From assembly GCA_030699205.1 (NCBI GenBank), contig JAUYJY010000019.1, positions 1 to 11,055 on the forward strand: DNA of 11,055 bases, in the 5' to 3' direction. The first letter of the stretch is position 1; every line of letters begins with the position of its first letter. This DNA is from Candidatus Pacearchaeota archaeon. Lineage in GTDB: Archaea; Nanobdellota; Nanobdellia; Pacearchaeales; GW2011-AR1. A model generated the notes under the pieces. It saw nothing but the letters and a program-made list of their open reading frames with translations, searched no databases and was not told the DNA's origin. Below are positions 1 to 4,780 of this stretch, piece after piece. Both the position numbers and the translations under genes were made by a program.

Positions 1-61
1 GTCCAGAATTCTCTATCTGTACAATTCTGAAAACAATTGTGCTAATCAACAGAATTGTCCA
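1..61. repeat. AATT-centred iteron-like cluster (candidate origin)
   Basis: Short related motifs crowd this non-coding stretch: palindromic AGAATTCT at 5-12, ACAATTCTG at 21-29, ACAATTGTG at 33-41 and CAGAATTGT at 50-58. Across the circle join there are also AATTCT at 10941 and AATTGG at 10950. ACAATTCTG and CAGAATTGT form a perfect 9-bp inverted repeat. TGTCCA occurs at 10965 (across the join) and at 56-61. Spacing is irregular (about 12-22 bp), so this is only iteron-like. It lies in the longest unassigned stretch around the join and is the best visible candidate for a replication origin, without direct proof. Confidence 0.35.
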
Positions 62-90
62 TATTTTGAACAGTTTTTTGTTCTTCCGCT
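1..90. repeat. Terminal direct repeat, left copy (circular contig join)
   Basis: These 90 bases are identical to positions 10966-11055. An exact end overlap of this size, with no gene in it, is what an assembler leaves when it walks round a circular molecule. The unique circle would be 10,965 bp. A genuine 90-bp direct repeat in a linear molecule cannot be excluded from sequence alone. Confidence 0.9.
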
Positions 91-91
91 A

Positions 92-136
92 ATAGTCTAA
101 GACAAATACCTTTCAATTATAAATGTCTTAGACTAT
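92..136. repeat. Large inverted repeat upstream of the first TA operon
   Basis: Arms 92-104 and 124-136 are perfectly complementary over 13 bp (TAGTCTAAGACA inward to TGTCTTAGACTA) around a 19-nt AT-rich centre. It lies just upstream of the TATA box at 147-155. It could be a repressor operator, an origin hairpin or a terminator for the gene ending at 10938. The right arm contains AAATGTCTTA, also present in the third operator repeat before the HEPN gene at 3262. Confidence 0.6.
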
Positions 137-140
137 ATTA

Positions 141-155
141 AGAAAATTTTATATA
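141..155 (+). promoter_or_regulatory. Archaeal BRE/TATA promoter of the RelB/RelE operon
   Basis: Purine-rich AGAAAA (141-146) is followed by TTTTATATA (147-155). The box is centred 26 nt before the ATG at 177 and no Shine-Dalgarno sequence is present, as in a leaderless archaeal transcript. Confidence 0.6.
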
Positions 156-176
156 GTGAAGAATTATCAATAGATT

Positions 177-380
177 ATGGCAGAAACAATAAACATAGCA
201 AAAATGTATCGGGAGCTTTTAGCCCTAAGAAAAGAAATTCTATTCATAAAAACCCATATGTTTGACCCAGATACTATCATGACAACTGAAGAAGAAGAGA
301 GATTTGCAAGAGCTATGAATGAATATAAAGAGGGCAAATTTGTTCCTCTCGAGGATTTGAAAAAAGAGTTGGGGTTGTAA
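177..380 (+). CDS. RelB-like antitoxin of a type II toxin-antitoxin pair
   Basis: This 67-residue protein directly precedes a RelE-family toxin, with one base between them. That arrangement and the sequence make it the likely antitoxin. Residues 1-27 form an amphipathic helix of the kind used for dimerisation. The acidic middle (EEEERFARAMNEYKEGK) and the LEDLKKELG ending resemble tails of short archaeal RelB-type antitoxins that wrap around RelE. A DNA-binding fold is not obvious, so operon autoregulation is inferred. The start is the ATG 26 nt after the TATA-box centre, giving a leaderless message. The family name is a resemblance call; the pairing with the toxin is the stronger argument. 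Confidence 0.7.
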   Translation: MAETINIAKMYRELLALRKEILFIKTHMFDPDTIMTTEEEERFARAMNEYKEGKFVPLEDLKKELGL

Positions 381-381
381 A

Positions 382-639
382 ATGTTCTCTGCCGTATTTG
401 GCTCTGATGCCCAAAGATTTCTAAAAAAGGCAGATAAGAAAATTGCAAGGAGAATTATTGAAAAGATAGAAAAACTGAAAATTGAACCCTTTCCTTCTAA
501 TGTTAAAAGAGTTGTTGGAAAAAAGGAGAAAATATTTAGGGTTAGAGTTGGAGATTATAGAATCCAGTATAGCGTTTTTTATGATAAGAACACTATTTTC
601 GTTTCAGATATTGATAAAAGAGAAAGGGCTTACGATTAA
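382..639 (+). CDS. RelE/ParE-family toxin
   Basis: An 85-residue basic protein with the RelE fold signature. Two N-terminal helices rich in Lys/Arg (about 8-32) are followed by the beta-sheet region with FRVRVGDYRIQYSVF at about 52-66 and a final strand ending near FVSDIDKRERAYD. The pattern R-V-G-[DN]-Y-R-[IV]-x-Y is the most recognisable stretch of the family. RelE members cleave mRNA in the ribosomal A site, while ParE relatives inhibit gyrase; the family is visible but the target is not. The usual C-terminal HRxxxY-type end is here DKRERAYD, with Arg and Tyr kept. Length is normal. It begins one base after the antitoxin stop, so translation is probably coupled. Confidence 0.88.
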   Translation: MFSAVFGSDAQRFLKKADKKIARRIIEKIEKLKIEPFPSNVKRVVGKKEKIFRVRVGDYRIQYSVFYDKNTIFVSDIDKRERAYD

Positions 640-725
640 TGAGATTAATAAACGAGATTAATGAGCATTTAATTGAGGAAATTAAAAAGATGATTAGAAA
701 ATTGAGGATGAAAAATGAGGGATAA
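639..725 (+). CDS. Possible 28-residue ORF coupled to the RelE gene
   Basis: The toxin stop TAA overlaps an ATG (TAATG at 637-641). That ATG opens a 28-residue Lys/Glu-rich frame that runs across the start of the next gene and stops at 723-725. The peptide would be a single charged helix. It may be a real coupled mini-protein, a ribosome bridge to the gene at 715, or chance. There is no independent ribosome binding site. Confidence 0.25.
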   Translation: MRLINEINEHLIEEIKKMIRKLRMKNEG

Positions 726-930
726 ATCGCATATGGATGCTGTTGAACGCTGGGCTGAATTTGTTAGGACTCACGATAGAAATGAGTGGAAACCTGGTAT
801 TGATGCTTTTATTAATTCAGTTTATGAGAAGGCAGATGATTTTTATGTTCGTTTGCAGGAAACGGAGAAGGGGAGAGAGGTTTTGGAGAGGTTGAGGGAA
901 GATAGGATGAAAGTTAAAACTCTCAAATAA
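715..930 (+). CDS. Small conserved-looking hypothetical protein
   Basis: A 71-residue soluble protein, rich in charged residues and helical, with two tryptophans (W13, W25). The order is an RWAEFVR helix, a KPGIDAFINSVYEKADDFYVRL helix and a GREVLERLRED helix. I have the impression of similar short proteins (an RWAxFV...FI..Q...A..FY.RL..T..GRE pattern) in DPANN genomes, but I know of no assigned function. GAGG at 704-707 lies 7 nt before the ATG and supports this start; an in-frame ATG at 733 is the alternative. It is probably the last gene of the RelB/RelE operon and could be an accessory TA component. Confidence 0.65.
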   Translation: MRDKSHMDAVERWAEFVRTHDRNEWKPGIDAFINSVYEKADDFYVRLQETEKGREVLERLREDRMKVKTLK

Positions 931-990
931 ACGGCTGTTTTGGTTCAATTTTAAGGCTATTAAAATTAATCTATTTTTAGTCTGTTTTTT

Positions 991-1014
991 AGGTAGGACA
1001 TATGTCCTGAACCT
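991..1014. repeat. Perfect 14-bp palindrome with extended arms
   Basis: AGGACATATGTCCT (995-1008) is its own reverse complement. Flanking AGGT (991-994) and ACCT (1011-1014) extend the symmetry with a two-base bulge. It follows a T6 run (985-990) between the operon ending at 930 and the nuclease fragment at 1086. It could be a dimeric repressor site or the scar of a mobile-element end. Confidence 0.5.
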
Positions 1015-1039
1015 ATACAATCTCTTATCTGAACAATAG

Positions 1040-1057
1040 TTTTTTAATACGGATACT
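1040..1057. repeat. Dispersed repeat, copy 1 (TTTTTAAWACGGATACT)
   Basis: Positions 1041-1057 match 8601-8617 at 16 of 17 bases. Both copies are non-coding or precede degraded sequence. The T-rich part could be a TATA box, or the repeat could be a recombination footprint. Confidence 0.35.
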
Positions 1058-1085
1058 TGGGAATTACAGGAAAGGCGGCACTACA

Positions 1086-1439
1086 TTGAGAAAGATAAAG
1101 AGAGCTTATCCTACCGATAATGCTTTAATTTATTTGTTTAAATCTACTATGGATGAAGATTTTTTTGGGAGGGTTGTTGAAACATTGATTGTCAATAAAA
1201 CTGGAGCTTTGTCTTTCTGGAAGAATGGAGGAGAGGTTGATATTATTAAGGATGGAACTCCTGTTGAGGTTAAGTACAAGAATAATATTGATATTAGTGA
1301 ATTTAAGCATTTGTTGGAATTTATGAAGAAGTTTGGAAAGAGCGAAGGGTTTATTGTTACGAAAAGTGATGAGAAAGTTGTCGAGGTTAAAGGCAATAAG
1401 ATAAAATTAATTCCGGCGTGGAAGTGGATGTTAGAATAA
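1086..1439 (+). CDS. C-terminal nuclease-fold fragment of a DUF4143-type ATPase
   Basis: Residues 7-15 (AYPTDNALI) and the following text match the C-terminal domain of AAA ATPases of the AAA_14/DUF4143 type, which ends in a PD-(D/E)XK nuclease-like fold. Candidate motif residues are E33 (VVETL), D52 (GGEVDII) and E61-x-K63 (PVEVKYK), followed by the usual F-x-K-[KR]-F-G...F[IV]VTK and a final IPAWKWML strand. Full-length relatives have about 400 residues with an N-terminal P-loop ATPase; only the last ~115 remain. The frame is open upstream to 1011 but contains no ATG, so the TTG at 1086 (behind GGAAAGGCGG) is the best start. This is probably a decaying remnant, though a stand-alone nuclease domain could still be expressed. 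Confidence 0.65.
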   Translation: MRKIKRAYPTDNALIYLFKSTMDEDFFGRVVETLIVNKTGALSFWKNGGEVDIIKDGTPVEVKYKNNIDISEFKHLLEFMKKFGKSEGFIVTKSDEKVVEVKGNKIKLIPAWKWMLE

Positions 1440-1491
1440 TGGGGACTACAACATTTTTTTGAGGAGAAATGATTATTTTTAAATAACAAGA

Positions 1492-1527
1492 TTTAAATAA
1501 TACATAATACTACATAGTAATACTATG
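1492..1527 (+). promoter_or_regulatory. TATA box and palindromic operator of the RHH gene
   Basis: TTTAAATA at 1492-1499 is centred about 29 nt before the ATG at 1525. CATAGTA-A-TACTATG (1513-1527) is a perfect 7-bp-arm palindrome covering the expected transcription start and the start codon itself. TAATACTA also occurs twice directly (1505-1512, 1518-1525), 13 bp apart. Short tandem half-sites like this are typical of ribbon-helix-helix autorepressors. Confidence 0.55.
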
Positions 1528-1752
1528 GAAAATGTAAGTTTAAAACTTGAAAAAAACTTTTTGCACGCAATAGAAAAGATTATGAAAAAACATAATTATA
1601 TGACTAAAACAGAATTTATTAGAGAATCAATTCGGGACAAAATAAGAAAATTAGAAGAAAAAGAAATTATTGAGGACAAAGATGTAATGAGTCAAATTAT
1701 CATGAGTGAGAAAAATATAAAGAAAAGTAAAATAAAAGAATTGAAATATTAG
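1525..1752 (+). CDS. Ribbon-helix-helix (CopG/Arc-type) antitoxin-like regulator
   Basis: A 75-residue protein whose first 45 residues fit the RHH fold. The VSLKLEK strand (4-10) would insert into the DNA major groove. Helix A (NFLHAIEKIMKKHNY) and the M-T-K-T-E-F-I-R-E-S-I-R helix follow, the last being a hallmark of the family. The highly charged tail (about 43-75) is the length and type that wraps a toxin. A perfect palindrome overlaps the start codon and suggests autorepression. Instead of heading an operon, the gene runs into the tail of an opposing RelE gene, sharing 4 bp. That toxin is still the likeliest partner, but pairing is inferred from adjacency. Confidence 0.75.
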   Translation: MENVSLKLEKNFLHAIEKIMKKHNYMTKTEFIRESIRDKIRKLEEKEIIEDKDVMSQIIMSEKNIKKSKIKELKY

Positions 1753-2006
1753 TAAATTTTATGTGTTCCCACTGCTTCTATGATAATTCTTCTGTCATTT
1801 GTGTCAATTCTGTATATAAACCTTATATTTGAGCCAAGCCAACAAGCCCATTTTCCTGTAAGTCTGCCGTGTAAAGGATGTGCTCCGTTTGCTTTGAGGG
1901 GATTTTCCTTTAACTTATCAAGTTTATTTTTAATGTCTTTTCTTGAGTTGATATATTCATTTAATCTCTTTTCAGTTTTTGAATTTGCAACAAATAAACT
2001 ATACAT
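1749..2006 (-). CDS. Second RelE-family toxin (convergent with the RHH gene)
   Basis: An 85-residue basic protein. The YSLFVANSKTEKRLNEYI opening is the usual RelE beta1-alpha1. The middle has LKENPLKANGAHPLHGRLTGKWACWL, and the sheet ends in SNIRFIYRID...IIIEAVGTHKIY, matching the family's R-[FVI]-x-Y...GTH.x.Y ending. The canonical histidine and terminal tyrosine are present, so it looks intact. A TTG at 2024 would give six more residues, but the TATA box on this strand (2035-2027) lies only a few bases upstream of it. The ATG at 2006 sits about 24 nt from the box centre, so I choose that leaderless start. It has its own promoter, apart from the putative antitoxin. Confidence 0.85.
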   Translation of the reverse strand: MYSLFVANSKTEKRLNEYINSRKDIKNKLDKLKENPLKANGAHPLHGRLTGKWACWLGSNIRFIYRIDTNDRRIIIEAVGTHKIY

Positions 2007-2026
2007 TCCATTTACAGAAGACAATC

Positions 2027-2035
2027 TTTTAAATA
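2027..2035 (-). promoter_or_regulatory. TATA box of the second RelE gene
   Basis: On the minus strand TCAAA is followed by TATTTAAAA, centred about 24 nt before the ATG at 2006. It decides that start over the TTG at 2024. Confidence 0.5.
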
Positions 2036-2058
2036 TTTGATTATTCTATTTTTCCCCT

Positions 2059-2187
2059 CTCGCAACCAAGAACAAAATCGCTGAAGAAGTAAAAAAGAGA
2101 ATGCAAAAGGCAGAGCAGTTGCAGAAAGAAGCAAAAGAAGAATTAGAAAAAGCAAAGTTCCGCTGGGGTATTTTAAGAAACTTGTGA
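2059..2187 (+). pseudogene. HsdS-like C-terminal coiled-coil remnant joined to a transposase remnant
   Basis: In the frame ending at TGA 2185-2187 the text reads LATKNKIAEEVKKRMQKAEQ and continues QKEAKEELEKAK to about 2157. This charged helix resembles the C-terminal tail of type I restriction specificity (HsdS) or N-6 methylase subunits. A stop at 2038-2040 closes the frame upstream and no start codon precedes the similarity. From about 2160 the DNA switches to transposase sequence in another frame. It is best read as a scrap left by deletion or transposition; the family call is by resemblance of a low-complexity helix and so is uncertain. Confidence 0.4.
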
Positions 2188-2498
2188 TTGGTATTGGTAA
2201 GAGATATTGGTTTAAATTTGATGCGATTGGCGTTGAGGAAGATCATTTTCATGTTGTGCTCGGTGCTGTTCCAAGATATTCTCCAAGCCAGATTATGGGA
2301 ATAATAAAGAGTATAAGCGCTAAACAAATTTTTAAAGATTATCCTGAAATTAAGGAATTTTTGTTGGGTGGGAGTTTTTGGAGTGCTGGCGGGCATATTG
2401 ATACTGTCAGCGAATTTGGAGGATTGGAAAAAATAAAAAAATATGTTGAAGAACAAGGAAGAAACAAAGAACAACTTACGCTTTCTGTGTTCGTCTAA
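2160..2498 (+). pseudogene. tnpA: 5'-truncated IS200/IS605-family Y1 transposase
   Basis: From GTG 2184, 104 residues match the C-terminal two thirds of TnpA, the single-strand HUH transposase of IS200/IS605 elements. Visible are the HUH pair (DHFHVVL, H21/H23), the SPSQIMGIIKSISAKQIF helix, and the catalytic-tyrosine helix KYVEEQ (Y87, Q91; the YxxxQ motif). The conserved W-S-x-G-G-[YF] stretch reads WSAGGH. About 40 N-terminal residues are gone: the frame is open upstream to about 2160 (GYFKKLVIG), where it abuts the HsdS-like scrap. Without the N-terminal strand and helix it should be inactive. No TnpB is present. Confidence 0.8.
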
Positions 2499-2503
2499 CG
2501 ATA

Positions 2504-2526
2504 CCCCGCAGCTCTGCTGTGGCTGG
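2504..2526. repeat. Right-end-like hairpin of the IS200/IS605 remnant
   Basis: Just after the transposase stop, CAGC (2509-2512), loop TCT and GCTG (2516-2519) form a stem. It extends through a G-T wobble and C-G pairs and has a CT bulge. IS200/IS605 ends carry such imperfect hairpins near the 3' end, recognised as single strands by TnpA. Confidence 0.45.
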
Positions 2527-2560
2527 GAGCTTCATTTTTGGGGTTTTGGGGAGATTGGGA

Positions 2561-2569
2561 GGATTTAAA
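2561..2569 (+). promoter_or_regulatory. TATA box before the frameshifted gene
   Basis: GGATTTAAA with TTTAAA at 2564-2569 is centred about 26 nt before the ATG at 2593, the leaderless spacing used elsewhere in the window. Confidence 0.45.
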
Positions 2570-2592
2570 AAATCTCGAGTATAATATAAAAC

Positions 2593-2938
2593 ATGGGGCT
2601 TAGTGTAAGCGAAGCTGATGGGATGGAATCCCATTATTCTCGCATGTATCATGATGATCCTTGGACTGGTTCTACAGGGCTTCATGGAATGGTGTGGGCT
2701 GGAAAGCAGTTGGACATGGCTAGGGCAGATGAGGCGGATAGAGCAGCTGAAATGGATAGGGCTAGATTTGAGGATGAAGAAAGATATAGACTGATTGATA
2801 TGCCCCTTTTATCTCCCAGATTTGAAGGAGACAGGGGATAAAGGGTCTAATAGGCCATTGCTTATTGATCCTTTTGACGAAGATGTCGGCACATTAGGGA
2901 GATTCTCTCGTTATGACAATGAATATGATTCAATTTAA
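2593..2938 (+). pseudogene. Frameshifted gene for an acidic, low-complexity protein of unknown function
   Basis: The first frame (2593-2841) encodes 82 residues. They include a Ser/Gly/Met/Trp/His-rich head with two Gly-rich turns and an ARADEADRAAEMDRARFEDE helix, then the text ends at RFEGDRG and TAA. Shifting by one base at about 2834-2842 continues sensible text (SNRPLLIDPFDEDVGTLGRF, then SRYDNEYDSI) to TAA 2936-2938. The composition is the same on both sides, so an ancestral protein of about 115 residues seems split by one indel beside a GGGG run. That could be mutation, sequencing error or, less likely, programmed frameshifting. Composition is more G/C-rich than the neighbours. I do not recognise the family. 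The leaderless promoter is intact. Confidence 0.5.
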
Positions 2939-3134
2939 TCTCTCAAAAACTTTAAAACTTCTAATCTTTTTTTTGTTTAATGAAGGCATTATTGAGAAGG
3001 GTTATGCTTCAGGATATGAGTTTGAGCTGGACACGACTTTGTGTCCTGAGATTTTGGAGACATTGGATTTGGCTAAGGGTTGTGGGGTTGGGCTTTGCGT
3101 GAGATTAAGGGCAAATTTTAGTTATCTATCGTGA
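2913..3134 (+). CDS. Doubtful ORF or decayed fragment
   Basis: The open frame encodes 73 residues, but the first ~20 overlap the second half of the frameshifted gene and a T8 run (2967-2974). Only the part from about 2983 on looks protein-like: GYEFELDTT, ILETLDLAKGCGVGLCVRLR. There is no credible start or ribosome binding site at that point. I cannot name a family. It may be the 3' remnant of a lost gene. The rest of 3135-3177 shows nothing. Confidence 0.2.
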   Translation: MTMNMIQFNLSKTLKLLIFFLFNEGIIEKGYASGYEFELDTTLCPEILETLDLAKGCGVGLCVRLRANFSYLS

Positions 3135-3177
3135 ATTTTTAGATGATTGGGTTGAAAGCAAGAAGGTGTACATTGTT

Positions 3178-3253
3178 TTAAGTCAAGTGTCTTAATCTAC
3201 TTAAGTCAACTGTCTTAAAAATATGGAAAGATATTTAAAGTCAAATGTCTTAA
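3178..3253. promoter_or_regulatory. Promoter of the HEPN-MNT operon with three operator repeats
   Basis: TTAAGTCAAGTGTCTTAA (3178-3195), TTAAGTCAACTGTCTTAA (3201-3218) and a near copy at 3235-3253 share a 16-nt core AAGTCAANTGTCTTAA. Each is a near-palindrome with TTAAGWCA/TGWCTTAA half-sites. Starts of the cores are 23 and 35 bp apart. The TATA box (TTTAAA 3234-3239) lies inside the third copy, centred 26 nt before the ATG at 3262. Binding there would block the basal factors, so this is a strong case for repression. The MNT or HEPN protein, or another regulator on the circle, could bind. Confidence 0.75.
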
Positions 3254-3261
3254 TTTAATAA

Positions 3262-3678
3262 ATGAAAATTAACAGCTTTAAAAATAATATAATTGATGAA
3301 GTAATTGATGAAATAGACTCTGCTTTGAAGGATATCCGAGGTTTATCTTTCCATCAAAAAAGACTTGCTTTTTGTCTTTCAGATGGGATTTGTGTATTGC
3401 TTGAGAACTATTTAAAGAAGAAAGGTGTTTTAAAACCTGGAAGCAAGATAAATCATCAGTGGCTTAAGAAGAAAAAAGAGAATGTTTTAAAGATACTTTC
3501 AGAGAGATTAGTTACTTCTGTTGAAAGTCTAATCATATTAGATAATATTTTGGATGTTGCTTTTAAGATTGAAAATAAAAGAAACGAATTAGTTTATGGT
3601 TCTGTTGTTAGAGATGAGGATTTGCAAGAATTAATAAATGATTATTTGGCAATTAAGAAGGAGATTGAAAATGATTAA
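3262..3678 (+). CDS. HEPN-domain protein, toxin-like partner of the MNT gene
   Basis: A 138-residue, all-helical basic protein in the position and size of HepT-type toxins, immediately before a minimal nucleotidyltransferase. Long helices lie at about 5-25, 31-54, 67-100 and 118-136. The C-terminal motif is KRNELVYG. HEPN RNases carry R-x4-6-H here; this protein has R107 and N108, but the histidine position is Tyr112 (RX4Y). Either it lacks RNase activity, works differently, or the tyrosine is the target of AMP transfer by its partner, as shown for the tyrosine of RX4HXY in HepT/MntA. The start is a leaderless ATG behind three operator repeats. It overlaps the MNT gene by 8 bp. Confidence 0.7.
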   Translation: MKINSFKNNIIDEVIDEIDSALKDIRGLSFHQKRLAFCLSDGICVLLENYLKKKGVLKPGSKINHQWLKKKKENVLKILSERLVTSVESLIILDNILDVAFKIENKRNELVYGSVVRDEDLQELINDYLAIKKEIEND

Positions 3679-4270
3679 ATCATACGCCAGTTACTTTGTT
3701 TCTTATTTATTGGGTTCATTAAAAGATGTTGGTAATGTAAAAAACATCATTTTGTTTGGTTCTGTGGCTAAGGGAAATTCAAATAGAGATAGTGATGTTG
3801 ATATATTTATCGAGATTAAAAAGAATAATCTTAAATTTAAATCAGGTGTAGAGAAAACACTTGAAGAATTCTATCAATCTCGTGATGCTTTAATATTTAA
3901 GAATAAAGGGATAGACAATAAAATAAATGTTATTGTTGGAAAACTTGATGATTGGTCTGAACTAAGAAAGAGTATAGAGGGGACAGGTATTTTGTTATAT
4001 GGTTCTTATGTTGCTTCAGGAGTTAAGGGAAAGAAATATATCTTGATTTCTTGGGATAAAATAGGTAAGAATAGGGGTGCATTTTTGAATAAATTATATG
4101 GTTTTAAGGTAAATGGGAAACGCTACAAAGGATTGATTGATGAATTACAAGGAAGAAAAATAGGTAAAAGCAGTTTGATGGTGCCTATTGAGGGTCATAA
4201 AGATATTATGGCTGTTTTGAAACATTATGATGTGAGTGCTAGTTTTATAGAAGTTTGGAATGAGAGTTAA
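3671..4270 (+). CDS. Minimal nucleotidyltransferase (MNT) with a C-terminal extension
   Basis: The N-terminal half is a DNA-polymerase-beta-like nucleotidyltransferase: LFGSVAKGNSNRDSDVDIFI carries G30-S31-x10-D42-x-D44, the NTP/metal-binding signature. A third acidic residue on the later strand is not clear (INVIVGK, with Asn where Asp is common). Residues about 120-199 form an extra alpha/beta domain (KYILISWDKIGKNRGAFLNK...YKGLIDELQGRKIG...SFIEVW) that I have seen attached to archaeal MNTs but cannot name. MNTs paired with HEPN proteins act as antitoxins by AMPylating the toxin. GGAG at 3660-3663 lies 7 nt before the ATG at 3671, supporting that start over an in-frame upstream ATG at 3638 inside the HEPN gene. 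Confidence 0.85.
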   Translation: MIKSYASYFVSYLLGSLKDVGNVKNIILFGSVAKGNSNRDSDVDIFIEIKKNNLKFKSGVEKTLEEFYQSRDALIFKNKGIDNKINVIVGKLDDWSELRKSIEGTGILLYGSYVASGVKGKKYILISWDKIGKNRGAFLNKLYGFKVNGKRYKGLIDELQGRKIGKSSLMVPIEGHKDIMAVLKHYDVSASFIEVWNES

Positions 4271-4346
4271 CAAAGGAGAGAGATTGAGGGAAGAAATGAA
4301 AAAAATCAAGAAAACCACTAATTATGAAATTTTAGATTTTCTTTAG
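4260..4346 (+). CDS. Possible 28-residue ORF overlapping the MNT stop
   Basis: ATGAGAGTTAA at 4260-4270 overlaps the MNT stop and opens a basic 28-residue frame (KGERLREEMKKIKK, then TTNYEILDFL) that runs into the 3' end of the opposing membrane gene. It may be a coupled mini-protein or the head of a gene cut off where the membrane block begins. Length and lack of conservation data keep this tentative. Confidence 0.2.
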   Translation: MRVNKGERLREEMKKIKKTTNYEILDFL

Positions 4347-4779
4347 TGTTAAAAATACTCTTTATTTTATTGTCTAAAATTAAAATTATAATTAAAACCA
4401 ACGAAGTTAATGTAATAATTATTGGAAGAGAATTATACTTTGCTAATAAGTATACTGATAAAATCCCATAAAATATCCAAAATGCTTTTCTCAAGAAACT
4501 GTTTATTGATATTGAATAAATAAAAAAGAAAGCTATGACTGTTGGGATTAGTAAAATAAAAGCAGTTCCTCCAATATTATAGATGTCTTTTATTAATGAA
4601 AATTGTGAATATGAAAGAAAATAAGAAGTCATGAGTGCTATTGCTGTTGCGGCAATTGCTGAAGAAGAATTTTCCTTCATAAATCTTTTTAGAGGATAAA
4701 AAGATATGACAAAAGTGGTAATGAATATTAATATATAAATTAGAAGATCTGTTGAAAGAAAGGGTATGGTGAAAACCAT
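4318..4779 (-). CDS. Short membrane paralog (multi-TM, no signal peptide)
   Basis: A 153-residue protein made almost wholly of hydrophobic segments, about 11-30, 40-60, 70-92, 99-115 and 118-135. It aligns by eye with the middle of the 264-residue protein encoded just upstream in the operon: the opening FLSTDLLIYILIF, the GGTAFILLIPTVIAFFFIY segment, the RKAFW motif before the next helix, and the final D-x-x-I-x-S-[IY]-F. It lacks the signal peptide, the VRF-x-[EP]-N motif and the cytoplasmic coiled-coil tail of its paralogs, so it is a reduced copy. It starts one base after the upstream stop. Function unknown; no enzyme, channel or transporter signature is visible. Confidence 0.7.
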   Translation of the reverse strand: MVFTIPFLSTDLLIYILIFITTFVISFYPLKRFMKENSSSAIAATAIALMTSYFLSYSQFSLIKDIYNIGGTAFILLIPTVIAFFFIYSISINSFLRKAFWIFYGILSVYLLAKYNSLPIIITLTSLVLIIILILDNKIKSIFNTKENLKFHN

Positions 4780-4780
4780 T

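Noticed and set aside
1454..1460. T7 run as a terminator after the nuclease fragment (also T6 at 985-990 and T8 at 2967-2974)
   Set aside because: Archaeal terminators can be T-runs alone, but in DNA this AT-rich such runs are expected by chance, so they are not listed as features.
1130..1489. A 119-codon open frame on the minus strand
   Set aside because: It is antisense to the nuclease-fold fragment, whose conserved motifs fix the coding strand.
1780..2040. An 86-codon plus-strand frame over the second RelE gene
   Set aside because: It is a shadow of the RelE toxin on the minus strand, which has full family motifs.
2046..2474. A 142-codon open frame on the minus strand
   Set aside because: The opposite strand encodes the recognisable TnpA motifs (HUH and YxxxQ); the minus frame reads as low-complexity Phe/Asn text.
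2980..3102. A 40-codon frame starting ATG after the T8 run
   Set aside because: TATA spacing is right, but the text is Trp/Arg/Leu-rich and looks like a wrong-frame translation; no ribosome binding site or similarity.
3178..3253. The three spaced repeats as a CRISPR array
   Set aside because: The repeats are 18 bp, separated by only 5 and 16 bp, with no cas genes; they overlap a TATA box and behave as operators.
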